From assembly GCA_023014335.1 (NCBI GenBank), contig JAECYW010000003.1, positions 2,666,001 to 2,730,000 of the forward strand: a stretch of DNA of 64,000 nucleotides. The letters are read 5' to 3'. Within the stretch, counting starts at the first letter, position 1; each line of letters starts with the position of its first letter. Shown here piece by piece: positions 33,470 through 44,396 of the stretch. Both the position numbers and the translations under genes were made by a program. The DNA is from Galerina marginata (Eukaryota; Basidiomycota; Agaricomycetes; Agaricales; Galerinaceae). The notes below the pieces were generated by a model. It ran no database searches. It was not told where the DNA came from and saw only the letters and a list, made by a program, of their open reading frames with translations.

Positions 33470-34356
33470 ATAGAGTTGAGTAACCACCTGTTTCCACTAC
33501 GTCATTAGAAACTCACGCATGATCGGATAGAATAATTCGGTTGCCGGCCAACCCGAGGATCTCTCTACTGCGCGTCCGGAATACTACCGCGAGCATTGCT
33601 TCCCACCAAAAACTATCAATTACCCACGACCCTCCAACCAAGCAAACACCCAAACTGCTGCACCGGACCAAGACAACGTTTTCGGCGCTTTGTCGACATT
33701 TCACTCACACGTTTTTGGCCGTGGTACGACGCCTTCGCTCGACTTACAAGGTAAGGTATATGCCACTTTATAAGCTGAAGGGAACTAATCCCTACTAAAA
33801 ATCAAGCTAAGCCGATGATTCACGCCATGTAAAAACCACGGGCCTGCAGAAAGCTCCTATCTAACGCGCAGATGAGAAGTGTCGATTAGGTAATACATGC
33901 TCGTGGGTCGACGCGTATTTTATTTGCAGTTGTAAATGTTCCTGGAATAAGTACCATGTTTGATAAAGTTACTCGTATTTTGATTCGAATCTTATTTCTT
34001 ATGGGAAATTAGCCACCCAATTTCCCGTCTTTGTTGATTATTTGACTCGGCTTCTCACTCCTGATAATTCTCAGACATAGAAAGTATACAGGGGCCGACG
34101 CCTGTACGCGTCCCGAATTCAAATCATCACATGACAGGCGGACTCACGCAAACATCAGTAAAGAAAAGTGGCGAGCCCGACTGATTATTTTTAGCTCGTT
34201 TCAAATCCAGATCGCCTGATGCGAAATCTCAAAAGCGGTTTGCTACCCTTTGTTCTTGTTATATCATCTCAAAGCAGTAAATATACGAGATCGAGTAGCT
34301 AAAAATCACTATTTAACCCTTTCACTCTAAGCCTGCGCATCCCAGTACAATCGTAA

Positions 34357-35528
34357 ATGGAAGGACTTAGAAATTTAGAACCCTTATTGACTGAAGAAAA
34401 TGGGCGAAAGAACGCGATGTTCCCAATAAAATTTGATGGGGTTAATTATCCATTATACCAACGTCAGTTTTATGCTAAATCGTCGCTAATAAAGATCTGG
34501 AGACTTTACAAAATGCTCATGAAGTCAATTTGGATTTCTGATACACTCAAGATGTCCTCGGACATCAAGCAATGGAATAACAACCTCACCGAAGAAGAAA
34601 AACATACAACATCCCTTGCGCTCCATTTTTTCTGGAGGACTCACAGCCTTCATCAGGCGACTCTGCATACCGTTGCAAATATCGTTACCGTACAAGAAGT
34701 CCAATGCTTTATCGGATTACAGTCAGTGATGTAGGTCCTTGACGTCGACCATTGCAGGCACAAAGGACTAATACTTAAAAGGGATAATATTCACTCGGAA
34801 ACGATATCAAAATTCGCATACAATTTCATATATGACGAGGCCGGCACGGGAGGTGCGTGGACGTCCTTCTATATCAATACGTCGAAGGCACTACAAGACA
34901 AAGTTGAATGGTCGTCATTTCCATCCGCTAATTCCAACAAGGATATTTCACATCTTCTTATCCGACTAGCCGCTATCAAGTGTATATTTTCAATATCGGC
35001 TACATGTATTCTCTCTTGGACGGAAGAACAAGGCCTGTTATGTGATCTGGATCACGGACTGACGAGGATTAGATGGAACGACGAGTTGTTTTTCGACTTT
35101 GTTTGCCTCTTATTCCATCATATTCGAAACAGGCCATCACCGGACCTCGTCAGAAATATAGTAACTGAAGCCGTTGACATTGAGAAGGCATTCGCTTCCG
35201 GTAAACAAAATATTTCATCAAATTATCAAGAAACCTGGTCTAACCAATTCTTAGACATTTTCTCAATTTGCTTCATTGACATAACACTCGAATCGATACA
35301 CCATTATATCGAATTTATGGGCGATTTGCTACTTTCTTCACTAGGATATAACAAATATTACAATGCCGCCAAACCAGTAAGCACATTGACATGCTACTGA
35401 GTCGCGTGGGCTGACAAAACCTCGAGACGGCTTCAAATAGATTATACCTCAGACACCAAGTTGATGGGGATGTAAAAGCAATAATTTTAGCGCAAGAGGC
35501 GAGTATAACTACAACAGATATTTTTTGA
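34357..35528 (+). pseudogene. Ribonucleotide reductase R2-like gene, copy D, frameshifted near 3' end
   Basis: Fourth R2-like copy. The start at 34357 opens MEGLRNLEPLLTEENGRKN, close to the normal R2 N-terminus. Landmarks: FPIKFDG|IWRLYKML, DNIHSE, DFVCLLFHHIRNRPS and YIEFMGDLLLSSLGY. Introns match the other copies. Against mouse R2, Asp139 is Lys, Glu170 is Asp, His173 is kept, Glu233 is Lys (AAIKC), Glu267 is Asp, His270 is Phe and the radical Tyr177 is Ile. The last exon, after 35378, matches the tail of copy A (GDVKAIILAQ) only when read one base out of phase. With standard splicing the protein stops about 7 codons into it. Either it is decaying or the tail has changed. Confidence 0.75.
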
Positions 35529-36035
35529 GATGGCAGGAAAATCGGCGTCTTCTTTGATCTTCTTGATGTATTATCGTTGGCCTTGAATCAGAAAAGGACG
35601 AAGTATGCTCTAATATTACTTTCTGTTTTTACTACTACGAAAAGGAAAATTCACACAGAAGACATGTTAGTTTCTGGCTACGCGCTGATATACACGGTTC
35701 GTCATTGGCTTTAATCAGTTGTTAAGTAAATACCGAAGTATGGATATACATAAGACTACTTAATAACAGACACGTTTAAGAGAAATGAATCAACGTCGAT
35801 TCAATCTTCTGGAGGTTCACATTACTCGTCCATGACGCTGTTGTCCTAAACCCTATTACAAGGGGATTTAACTTTGCATGCCGGTGCAAATTTAAACCAA
35901 GACCAGCGTGCACGGTTATGGCGTGGACAATACGTGTATAGTACCGCGCGTCTATTACGAGCGCTTATTGAGCTTGAGCTTCGGAATAACCCGTGACGCG
36001 CGTCACACCGGACAGTATTTATAATTTCGCGACTT

Positions 36036-37084
36036 CATCTACATAGACTTCTTGTTGTCCGTCCGGGCACGTCGAGAGGCTTCACTGCCACCAAAAGTTC
36101 AATTCCTGCTTACAATCCAACCGACTTCGGACATCAGGACCATCATCAGCTCTCAACTGTTGAACGACGCGCCGACTTGCTTGATGTTCACCGGCGCATA
36201 CCACCGTGACGAAGATATCCGTCTGTTCCTTCGCAAACGGTTGTAAAATATCACTGTCGATCATCCAAAACGCGCTGACATCCACCCCGGATGGCCTACA
36301 AACCGTGATGTAGAGGAACTAGTTAAAAGGACTTCGGGCCAGTTCATCTACACGCTAACAGTTATCTGGTATGTTTCTTCCGAATCTCACAATTCAACGA
36401 CTCGGCTGGGGATCCTCCTAAGCTTACACCGTCCTCGACGACATTCCCTATTTCCTGATGTTGATGCATTATACACTCACATCCTTTCCACCGTCGACGA
36501 TATCGACGCCGTCATCCACATCTTAGGGTAGGCTATTCTAGGAAACTACCCCTCCACAGAGTTGATAGAAGCTCCCCGCGAATCGAACTCCTCGATCCCT
36601 CCCTCCCCGCTTTTCTCCTTGACGAATCGCGCTCGAACGAACTCCATCTCAACCCGGCGCTGAGGCATGCAGAGTACGCACACCTGTGTTTCAAACATAT
36701 CTTCAGACCGTGTAACCTGCTCTCTTCCATTCAAGCAGACTCGATCTTGAAGGAAGTTGACTCGACCGTAGCCACAGATAAAATACACGTGCTCGTCTTT
36801 CAGCCTCTCATCCACCATCTCGGAATGGCCGCGCAGACGCCTCAGATTCGCCAAGATATAAGAGAGTTTCCGAACACGGAGGTTGCTCACGCATGGGCGC
36901 GTAGAGAGGGGGAATGCAATAAGTTCTTTTTGCTCTTCGGGGGCTCCTTTCTCTCGATCATTAGGGAACCGGTGCGTCTTTGGACAGTTTGATAGGTGTG
37001 AGGCAGCTCTAACCTCGTTTATATTAAGCAGCGCTGGCAGTGGGGAGACATGGAAGAGCTTTATGACATTCTATACACACAGTT
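36036..37084 (+). pseudogene. NACHT/STAND NTPase (NLR-like) remnant
   Basis: Pieces of the NACHT region of a mushroom NLR-like protein: PKVQFLLTIQPTSDI (normally VRFLxTSRPE near the sensor strand), DEDIRLFLRKRL, then DVEELVKRTSGQFIYTLTVIW and DVDALYTHILSTVDDIDAVIHILG. After an intron follows a winged-helix-like part (LLDPSLPAFLLDESRSNELHL, then HAEYAHLCFKHIF). The P-loop and the Walker B Asp box are absent upstream, and a stop codon (36243-36245) interrupts the frame between the second and third piece. It is a truncated, broken copy. Intact relatives sense intruders or trigger heterokaryon incompatibility in fungi; no such role is left here. Confidence 0.65.
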
Positions 37085-37700
37085 AACGCGACTTAAAGAT
37101 ATTTTGTGTTTGCCGTATTCCTCGAACGGCAAAAGATTCATATGCCTTGACCACCGTTGATTCTATGAGGCCAAATCTGAAAGTGGAAAAGGAGGCGTGG
37201 TGGAGGACTAGAGAAACCAGGGACCGGGGATTCAGACCTCCTCGACTGCGCCTCAGAATGAGTTGAAGTATCCGCAACTCGATTCCGTAACTCGACATCT
37301 CCCCAGGATATCCCAGTCACACCTCCGCGAGCTCCAAAAGGGAAATCGCCACAATAATGAAAATAAGATTTTGAAAGCAAATTTTATCGTTCTATATCGT
37401 CCGTACACTCAAATTGCCGAGCGTATATAGCATTAATTTCTGCACCGCCACCTACAACCAGCGTCTATCGCAAATGACTTCATTCTAAAAATAACCCACC
37501 CACTCCCGCGACTATCGACGCTGATTCGTGACTTATAAATCGCAACCTCATCGTAACGCTCTTCTCACTCACACCTTGCACTTCACCACAACCACCCATC
37601 GCGTTCGTTCCAATCCTCCGGAAGCTCAAACACAACAAAGTAAGTTGACATTTCTATCCCTGTGTAATAGCTTCGCTTACCTTGAACTTTGACTATTAGA

Positions 37701-38082
37701 ATGTCCGAGAACCCGAAAATAACCAAAGCCTTCGCCAACCGCGTCGCAGACTTCCCGCGACTCTGTCGTCATGCACCGTGCCTAGTGAAGTTCAGGGTAA
37801 ATGGAAAGACTGTGAAGAGGCTTGCGCGGTACAAGGGCGTCGCGTGGATCGTCCTAAAGGGAAAGCCAGTGAGTTTTACTTCGTATGTCTTCGACGCTTG
37901 ACAAATACCTCGGATTTCAGACGGTCATCGGTCACACCGTCCGTGTTGCCGGAGATTTGGTTCACGTTGAGATTGGAAACACTTTCCCCCTTCAGTGAGT
38001 CTTGATCTTTTAACTTATTGCTCGAGACTCATTGATATCACTTAGCAAATCCTGCGGCCAATGCAACAAACAGAAGCTTTAG
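37701..38082 (+). CDS. Small conserved-looking protein with C-terminal CxxC
   Basis: Three exons (37701-37868, 37921-37994, 38046-38082) add up to 279 bp and 92 residues: MSENPKITKAFANRV, a basic central part (VKFRVNGKTVKRLARYKG), a Val-rich beta-like part (TVIGHTVRVAGDLVHVEIG) and the end KSCGQCNKQKL. The CxxC could bind metal. A 5' UTR intron (GTAAGT at 37639, acceptor at 37700) ends just before the ATG, which supports the start. No known family is recognised. Confidence 0.6.
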
Positions 38083-39396
38083 CGGTTTTCATGGATTCGG
38101 ACGATTAAATATGTAGTTCTTGGACGAATAATAGCTGTGAATATCGTGCTCTATTTACGTCGATGTAATTGAGGGTTTGACGCCTCCTCTAATCGTATAT
38201 TGTTAACTGAAAGAATTGAAAGATTGAAAAAGATATCCAAGTTACGAATTCCAAGTCTACAGAATGAAACTCTCAGTGGTCGGGTGTCAATAACTTCAAA
38301 CCCGTTATTCATCTAAATCACCTAATCATTCTTAAGTTACATTTAAGCGCCAAAAAAAAAAAAAAAGAAACTGACGCCGTCGTATCTAAATATAGATTCA
38401 GCATCGTCAGAACACGTGAATCAAGCATATCACGTGTAACAAAATTCGAGGCTATGTCAAGTCACGACTCAAGAGGTCGAGGCTATGTTACCAAGGCAGT
38501 GCCTGTCCGGATATATGTCCTACTATGGGTATTTGCACTCTTTGTAAACCTGGACTTTAGAGTCCAGGCATTCACTGCCAGTCATGGGGCTTTTTATACT
38601 GTCTCCCTTTATTGATAGCGTCATCGGCTCAAAGTATTCGCTCGAGGACCGGGGACAAGAAGCCAACGGAACCATTGGTAGATGAGCAGGTGAGTATGAC
38701 ACTTAGCGTCTATGTTAGTCGGCTCCTCGGTGTTGAGTTCGGCTTGACATAGCTTGACATCCACTAATATTACGCACAGAAGGGCCGACGCCCAAATTGC
38801 TCAAAGTATATGATCTATTCGTATACTCGAGTACGCTCCACCAAAGCCTGGTTGTGACATATTAGTAGTTACTCTTTCTTATGAGGACCGGACGAGTTAA
38901 CATTCATATGTTACATCCTAATCACCGGATCTTATGTTATTTTTTCCTTTGTCCAGGCGATTCCCCGCCCCCTTGTCAAGTGACGGTGATCACTCTCAAC
39001 ATTTGCAAGACATCCAGCCAAGTCCAAATGTCTCCTACGTCACACTGCTGTTTGCCATCGTGGATATTGCTACTTGCACCCGCCACCCTTCAGGACTTTG
39101 TGGTGTCCCTTGTCTAATTATCTTCTCTAATGAACACTGGCACGTTGAATCAGCTTGACACAGCAAGCACCTCTCTCGTCAAACTGGCGTTTTCCAACCT
39201 TTAACGGACTGGTATCCCTGCCCGACTTATTTCACCCAGATGAACGAATGGGCACGACATCCGAATCAGTTGAGTTTTATTGCGCATTGCAGCTCTTAAG
39301 GATACTCGACAAAATACTACAGGGATGGGTAATAGGGATACGTTATTAGACAGACTTTCTAGCAACCATTAAGAAAAGGATATTTTCCCGGTATTA
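38083..39396. other. Intergenic stretch
   Basis: No gene supported. Frames around 38880-39350 are Cys/Ser/Pro-rich without splice-consistent partners or known motifs. Confidence 0.4.
38495..38579. repeat. Nested inverted repeats
   Basis: A perfect 8-bp stem with TTAG loop (cctggact/agtccagg) at 38549-38568 sits inside longer imperfect arms (ggcagtg at 38495, cactgcc at 38573). The 85-bp whole could fold as a stem-loop. Nothing in it looks coding. Confidence 0.4.
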
Positions 39397-40407
39397 TCAT
39401 GCCGAAGGCACTGGCAGCTGGCGGGGCTTACAGTTGAAATCCACAGGTCCAAACTCCCATGCCTCGCTATGCTTTCTCGAGAACCACCATTTCGTAGCCC
39501 ACTTCAAAGGCAAAGGGATGGGCGGGAACCTGAACGTGGTTTGTAAATAATCATTTAAGTACTTGCATCGCATAATGATACGTACCAAGGAGTAGCGGGA
39601 TTTTGACAGACCGAACTCAATGGCAGAGTTGTATAGAAATCTATGTTGCTTAAAGCAAGTTTCATGAACTCTTTGTCGATGTCCTTAAGCTCTTTTTCAG
39701 TGAATACCGCACGTATCTTGCTGCTCTCCAAGGTAGGTAATTCCTGAATGTAAATTTGAGGTTATTAATAAGTCCAATGAACTAAGAAGAAGATTATACT
39801 GACGTGATTCAAGTGCTCAATCATAGTGTCCGAAAACGAATTGACTTTTTCCAGAAATAGTTGCGCGTCGTACTTTTCCCGGCCTTCTTGGACGTCCTTA
39901 AGCCACTTTTCCATTTCTTCAACTTTCGGCACGAAGTGCGTATGCTCTTCCACGTTGCCGGAAAGTGTCCCCGCTCCTAGCTTCTTCTCCATTATAGGAA
40001 AGTAGAATGATTCCTCAAGATGGTGGTGGTGGTGGACCACTTCCAGCTATTAAAATTGGTCCTTAGCAAATGAATAAGTTTGTCGACCAAAACGCAACGT
40101 ACCAAGGTCAGACAGAAAACCATGAACGGTTGTACTTTCTCTTCCACAATATGAGGAGCGTGCGCCACCATTGCATTAATCCCTTGAATAAACGTATTAT
40201 GCGCCGCTGCCATGTTGCTATTAATCCAGTATTGACAATTAGTCCAGATTCGATATTAACCGTCTGTGCATCGCTTACATTGCCTGATAATCGAAAATAT
40301 TGGAAAACTCTCCAGGAGGCATATCTTCAGAATAGCAAAAATCTCAATATAGAAACGTTTGTTTTTATTCGTGACGACGTACCGATCAGGGGATAAGGAG
40401 CAGGCAT
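39397..40407 (-). CDS. Hemerythrin-like HHE domain protein
   Basis: Five exons in frame from the ATG at 40407 (MPAPYPLI|DMPPGEF) to the stop at 39397. The helical bundle carries the expected iron-ligand residues in order: HNTFIQGINAM (first His), VVHHHHHLEESFYFP (His and Glu-Glu), EEHTHFVPKVEEME (His) and a late TMIEHLNH (His). The protein, about 250 residues, is mostly alpha-helical with a Pro/Trp-rich C-terminal tail. Such proteins bind a diiron centre and can sense or carry oxygen or help iron handling; many agarics have several. Not part of an operon-like set; neighbours are unrelated. Exon phases all agree, so the model is firm. Confidence 0.85.
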
Positions 40408-42099
40408 GTCGGTGAAGCGTAGCTTGTGAAACAAGAACGTCTGGTGGCTAGCTGAGGCGTGACTCCTTAAAAATTCTCGGTCGTCGAGTTGAACAGCGAA
40501 CGGTCACAGAAAGACGACGTAAGAGGGAGCGAGAAGTTGACCGATTGCTTGAGTTTAAGTAAAGTTGGAAGGATGGAGAAATATTTTACCGGGAGTCCCA
40601 TTATAGATGCCCGGGACTAAACATGATCGAAAGTCATGGTAGCAGTGATCTCCGGAGACTAAAAATAATTAGCCGAGCAAAGAATGCGGGCAGGTACGGG
40701 CGCGCATAGCGCGCATGGTTTTCAATTTATCACTCTGGGTCTGACATACTACGAGTGCGAGTAATATCAGAAATTTCTTGTCTACATAATGGCATATTGA
40801 GCTCATTTCGTGACTTGAATGCTCACTACTCAACGGAACTTCACAAATCCCAGCTGATGATGCCAAGGCCAAAAGAGAAAGTGTGGATGCAACGTCCCCG
40901 GAACGGAAACGAGATCGGGGGAGTGATGGTATCACCGACGGATCATTGTCAAATTTCCTTTTTGGAATACCGAAACGCCGGCGCAAAGCGTTTGGAATAG
41001 CCCCATTTTCATGAAGGAACCAGAAAGCCTCTGAGCTGTTTGGAAAGGAAGCCAATTAGGAAATGAGCGTTCTCTTGGATCAGTGACTGGCAGAAGCCGC
41101 GAACCAGATATATGTACAAGCAAGTTTCAAGGCATAGAACTGCACACGTTCCCCTTCGGTTAATACATAGGGGCAGGCGGCTGGGAACTGAGACTTTGAA
41201 AAGTTATCCGCCTATCACGGGCGCAGGCAGGCAAGCCTCCCTGACGATGAAACCTACAAACCGCAAGGGTCCAATTCGGAGTTTCGCAGCATCCGGCGCC
41301 TCCACATGTCGTGGTTACTCTCGGTGATTCATGAGCACGACTCGGGCAAACTAATCAGATAAACGATCATGGAGAGGTTCTTCAGCGTGTCAACTGGATC
41401 TGCGATTGGCTGACAGCCTAACTTGCGTGCGACGGAAAAATAACGGACCGCTTGGGCGCTTACTGCTACTCAGCGCTAAGCGCTTAGCGGCAAGGAATAA
41501 TCATGTGACATGTACTGACTTCGCGGCGGCAGGGGCAGGACATATGTATTCTGGATGCAAGAGGCATGGCTATCAAACTATAGGAAAGAGCAACTGTCTT
41601 TCTGCCTGCATTCGATTCCGCTCTATCCCTTCACGCTATCGAAATCCCACAAGTTCCCCCTGCTAGGATGCTCCAGTACAAGGCCCAGATTATAGCTTAT
41701 CGATGCGGCCATTGGTCGGGAAATGCACAGCATCTATGACCAACTTTCTTCTAAACGGCGCTTTCTGCTCCATGTTAAAATTCCTATGTTGCCGCCGTTC
41801 AGTCACTACTGTCCTGCCCAAAAAAAACCTAAAGTTCTCCTCAACCCAATATTTCTATTCATATTCCTCCAAAATAGCATCCCCAATTCGCGCCAGCAGT
41901 GCCTGCGTTGTTGACGCACCCTATGCATATGTCTTCAATAACTGAGGTATCCCCATTCTTGCTTTTAGACGGGAGTACAGTGTACATTACAGTGTCGTAC
42001 CCAACGTCGACCATACGACCCGATATCTAAACTTACAGAAAGCTCAAGCGCCAGTACAGTCAGGCGCTACATGTCGCATTGCTAATAATAATAATCGTT
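40408..42099. other. Intergenic stretch
   Basis: No confident gene. A minus-strand frame at 40669-41055 reads like possible coding DNA (FGIPKRKFDND, then Ser/Leu-rich) but has no recognised domain. A 14-bp palindrome (gctaagcgcttagc) lies near 41476. 41800-41950 is pyrimidine- and A-rich. Confidence 0.4.
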
Positions 42100-43448
42100 T
42101 CAAGGTCCAAACACCCAGTGCTCACTAGGTGGTGCCCCCTGCTCTTTCAGCATGTTCACGGCGATCTTGGCGCTGTTCAATAGCTTGCCTTCAGGCTCAA
42201 CAACCGTGTCTCCCTCTTTCGTTTCCTCATCAACACCTAACCCAGCACCTTTCAGAATCTTTTGAACGTTTTCGTCCGACCGTACAACTTCTCCTTCCCG
42301 CCCTTCTTCGCGCCACCACTCGGCTGCACGAGAATGCAGCGAGGCTGCTGATGCCTGGTCCGTGGGTGACTGCGACCGCATGACAGCCGCATGCGAGTAT
42401 TTCAGGAGGTGTAAGGTGGGTAGCAGATGTCCGAGCGTCTTGAGAGTCATGTTTGACACCTGAGTAAGAGTGGCGTCGGGAGGTACTACGGCGTTTTGTC
42501 CTTGCAACTGGTATCGGGCCGGAGGCAGCTTGGGTACTTGAGGCGCGGGTATGAATGCTCCGAGGATGGGTATGCTGTGCAGGTTGAGGTAGGGCAGAAC
42601 AGTTATGAGAAGCGGGAGAAGGAGGAACAAGGCGTGGCGCATTTGGACGAAGTTGTCGTGCCACTATGGGGTCCGATTGGATGAGGATTTGGGTGTGGAG
42701 CTGTAGAGAACACGTACCATGGTCGCTGGGAGGTAGGATCCTCGGGGCGGAATGACGACTTGTAGTGTGAGGACCCAGTATGCCTCTGCCATCAGAGCCG
42801 CAAGGAGTGCGCCTAATCCGAGAGGCCGGAAATGTGCTGCAGGTGATTTTGGGAGTGCAAGCAGCTGCGTTGACGGAACAGTTTTAGTAGCTGAATTGAC
42901 GTGTAAAGCCAACAAAAACGGACCCCGACAAAAGCAATCTCGCGGATGTATTCAAGCAGAGGCGCAGGGAAAGCGTATAACGCAAAATCGTCGAATGAGT
43001 TGCAGTAAGAACACGTTGTAAGGACATTGTGTCCAAACCTATTTGACACATTTTAGCAAAGCCATAGCTCAAAGAACTAGACAAAAGGAACGCACCGAAC
43101 GTAGAACGATCTCATATCCATAAGCCCAAGCCGCTTCAACAGGATGTCCAAATGAAGTGGCACATTCTCGTCGCCTCCAAAACTCTCTGCCAACTTTGCG
43201 CGCAACGTCTCCGGAGCCTCGTTCAGCGACAGTTCAAGCGACTTGAAGATGTTTTGCGGTGGTGAAACCAATAAACTATGCAGCATATACAGCGTATGCG
43301 CGAGAATGGCGGTCGACAGGAGCTGTTCCGTCCTCGATTTCGAGGATTTCTCGCTTGAAAATGGGGAATACGTTTTGTATAGCCATGGTGTGGCAATCAC
43401 CAAGCAGATCGCGACGAACGTGTCCAAAGACAGTTGGGGGAGTTCCAT
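42100..43448 (-). CDS. Conserved fungal polytopic membrane protein
   Basis: Exons 43096-43448, 42924-43038, 42718-42864 and 42100-42663 total 1179 bp and 392 residues. Hydrophobic segments lie at the N-terminus (TFVAICLVIATPWLY), in the middle (RPLGLGALLAALMAEAYWVL) and after it (HALFLLLPLLITVLPYL). The centre has a conserved-looking loop with two Cys (TTCSYCNSFDDFALYAFPAPLLEYIRE). The C-terminal third is soluble, charged and helical. I recall fungal uncharacterised membrane proteins with this CxxC-FD-ALY pattern but cannot name a function. The start is the first Met of the first exon. Confidence 0.7.
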
Positions 43449-43713
43449 GGCGAGACCAGGACGCGTACGAGTTGACCGTCAGTTTGGTGGAATAAATAAA
43501 GCAAGGACACGTCGACAACTTGTCATAAAGCGAAGAATGTCGTGTTGCTGTCAACGTTCAAAATCATAAATGGAGGTCAGAAGCAGAGTTGTCAAAAAAT
43601 TAAAACCGGTCATTTCATTATTGATTCAGGCTAGTTATTATAACCTTGGAAGAGCAATCGTATTTCAACATTGTTATTCACGTATAAGGTGGTCGTATCA
43701 ATGGCCAAAAAGC

Positions 43714-43797
43714 TGGTCCAATCCAGGATCGAACTGGAGACCTTCTGTGATCCTTACAAGTGTAAGACAGAAATCATAACCACTAGACCATTGGACC
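43714..43797 (-). tRNA. tRNA-Val(UAC) with an 11-nt intron
   Basis: Read on the minus strand, 84 nt fold as a tRNA. The acceptor stem is GGTCCAA/TTGGACC, the T arm TCCAG-TTCGATC-CTGGA, the anticodon stem TCTGT/ACAGA and the loop CTTACA|C with anticodon TAC. The discriminator is A. An 11-nt intron (CTTGTAAGGAT) lies one base after the anticodon, the standard place. Its GTAAG can pair with the CTTAC around the anticodon, as usual for tRNA introns. The mature length is 73 nt. Confidence 0.92.
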
Positions 43798-44396
43798 GTC
43801 ATAGACCTTCTGGACCTTGGCCTACTCGATGCTAACGGTGTTGTTTGGAGTGTCATGGGAATGATTTATTATTATCTGATAGCTTCCGCTTCTTCTCCTC
43901 TCCCAACCTCCATAAAAGCCGTCGAAAACCCCACTTGAACCCCACCAACATGGCGTCTCGTGGGTATGAATAGCCAGAACGAGAGAAAATTCGACGAAAT
44001 GTCGAGTATCTGAATTTCTTTGAGCACACAGTTCCATACATTTCGTTGCAATGCTGTGGCATTTGATGAGATTTTACCTATCCGGGTATATGTGCCTGGG
44101 AGGTTTGTGGTGGCCGCCTGGTGGCCATCTCGGAGTCGGGTACCAATTGTTTCCTCACACCTCGCGATCGAATTGACCTGATCTGACGACGGCAACCCTT
44201 GTTCTTCACCACCACACTCCATCGAAAGGTTCCCTCCCCCTCCGCCTCGTTCCTTGGAGGCTTTGCGTCTTGGCTCCCTGTTCATCTAGGGTGCAACTGC
44301 TGGTAGGATAAGTGGTTTACCTGTCGTCAAGCGTGATCTTTGCGCAGCTCAGTATCACTTTTTACTCGTCGCCGTTCCTTCTTTGCTGAAGACGTA

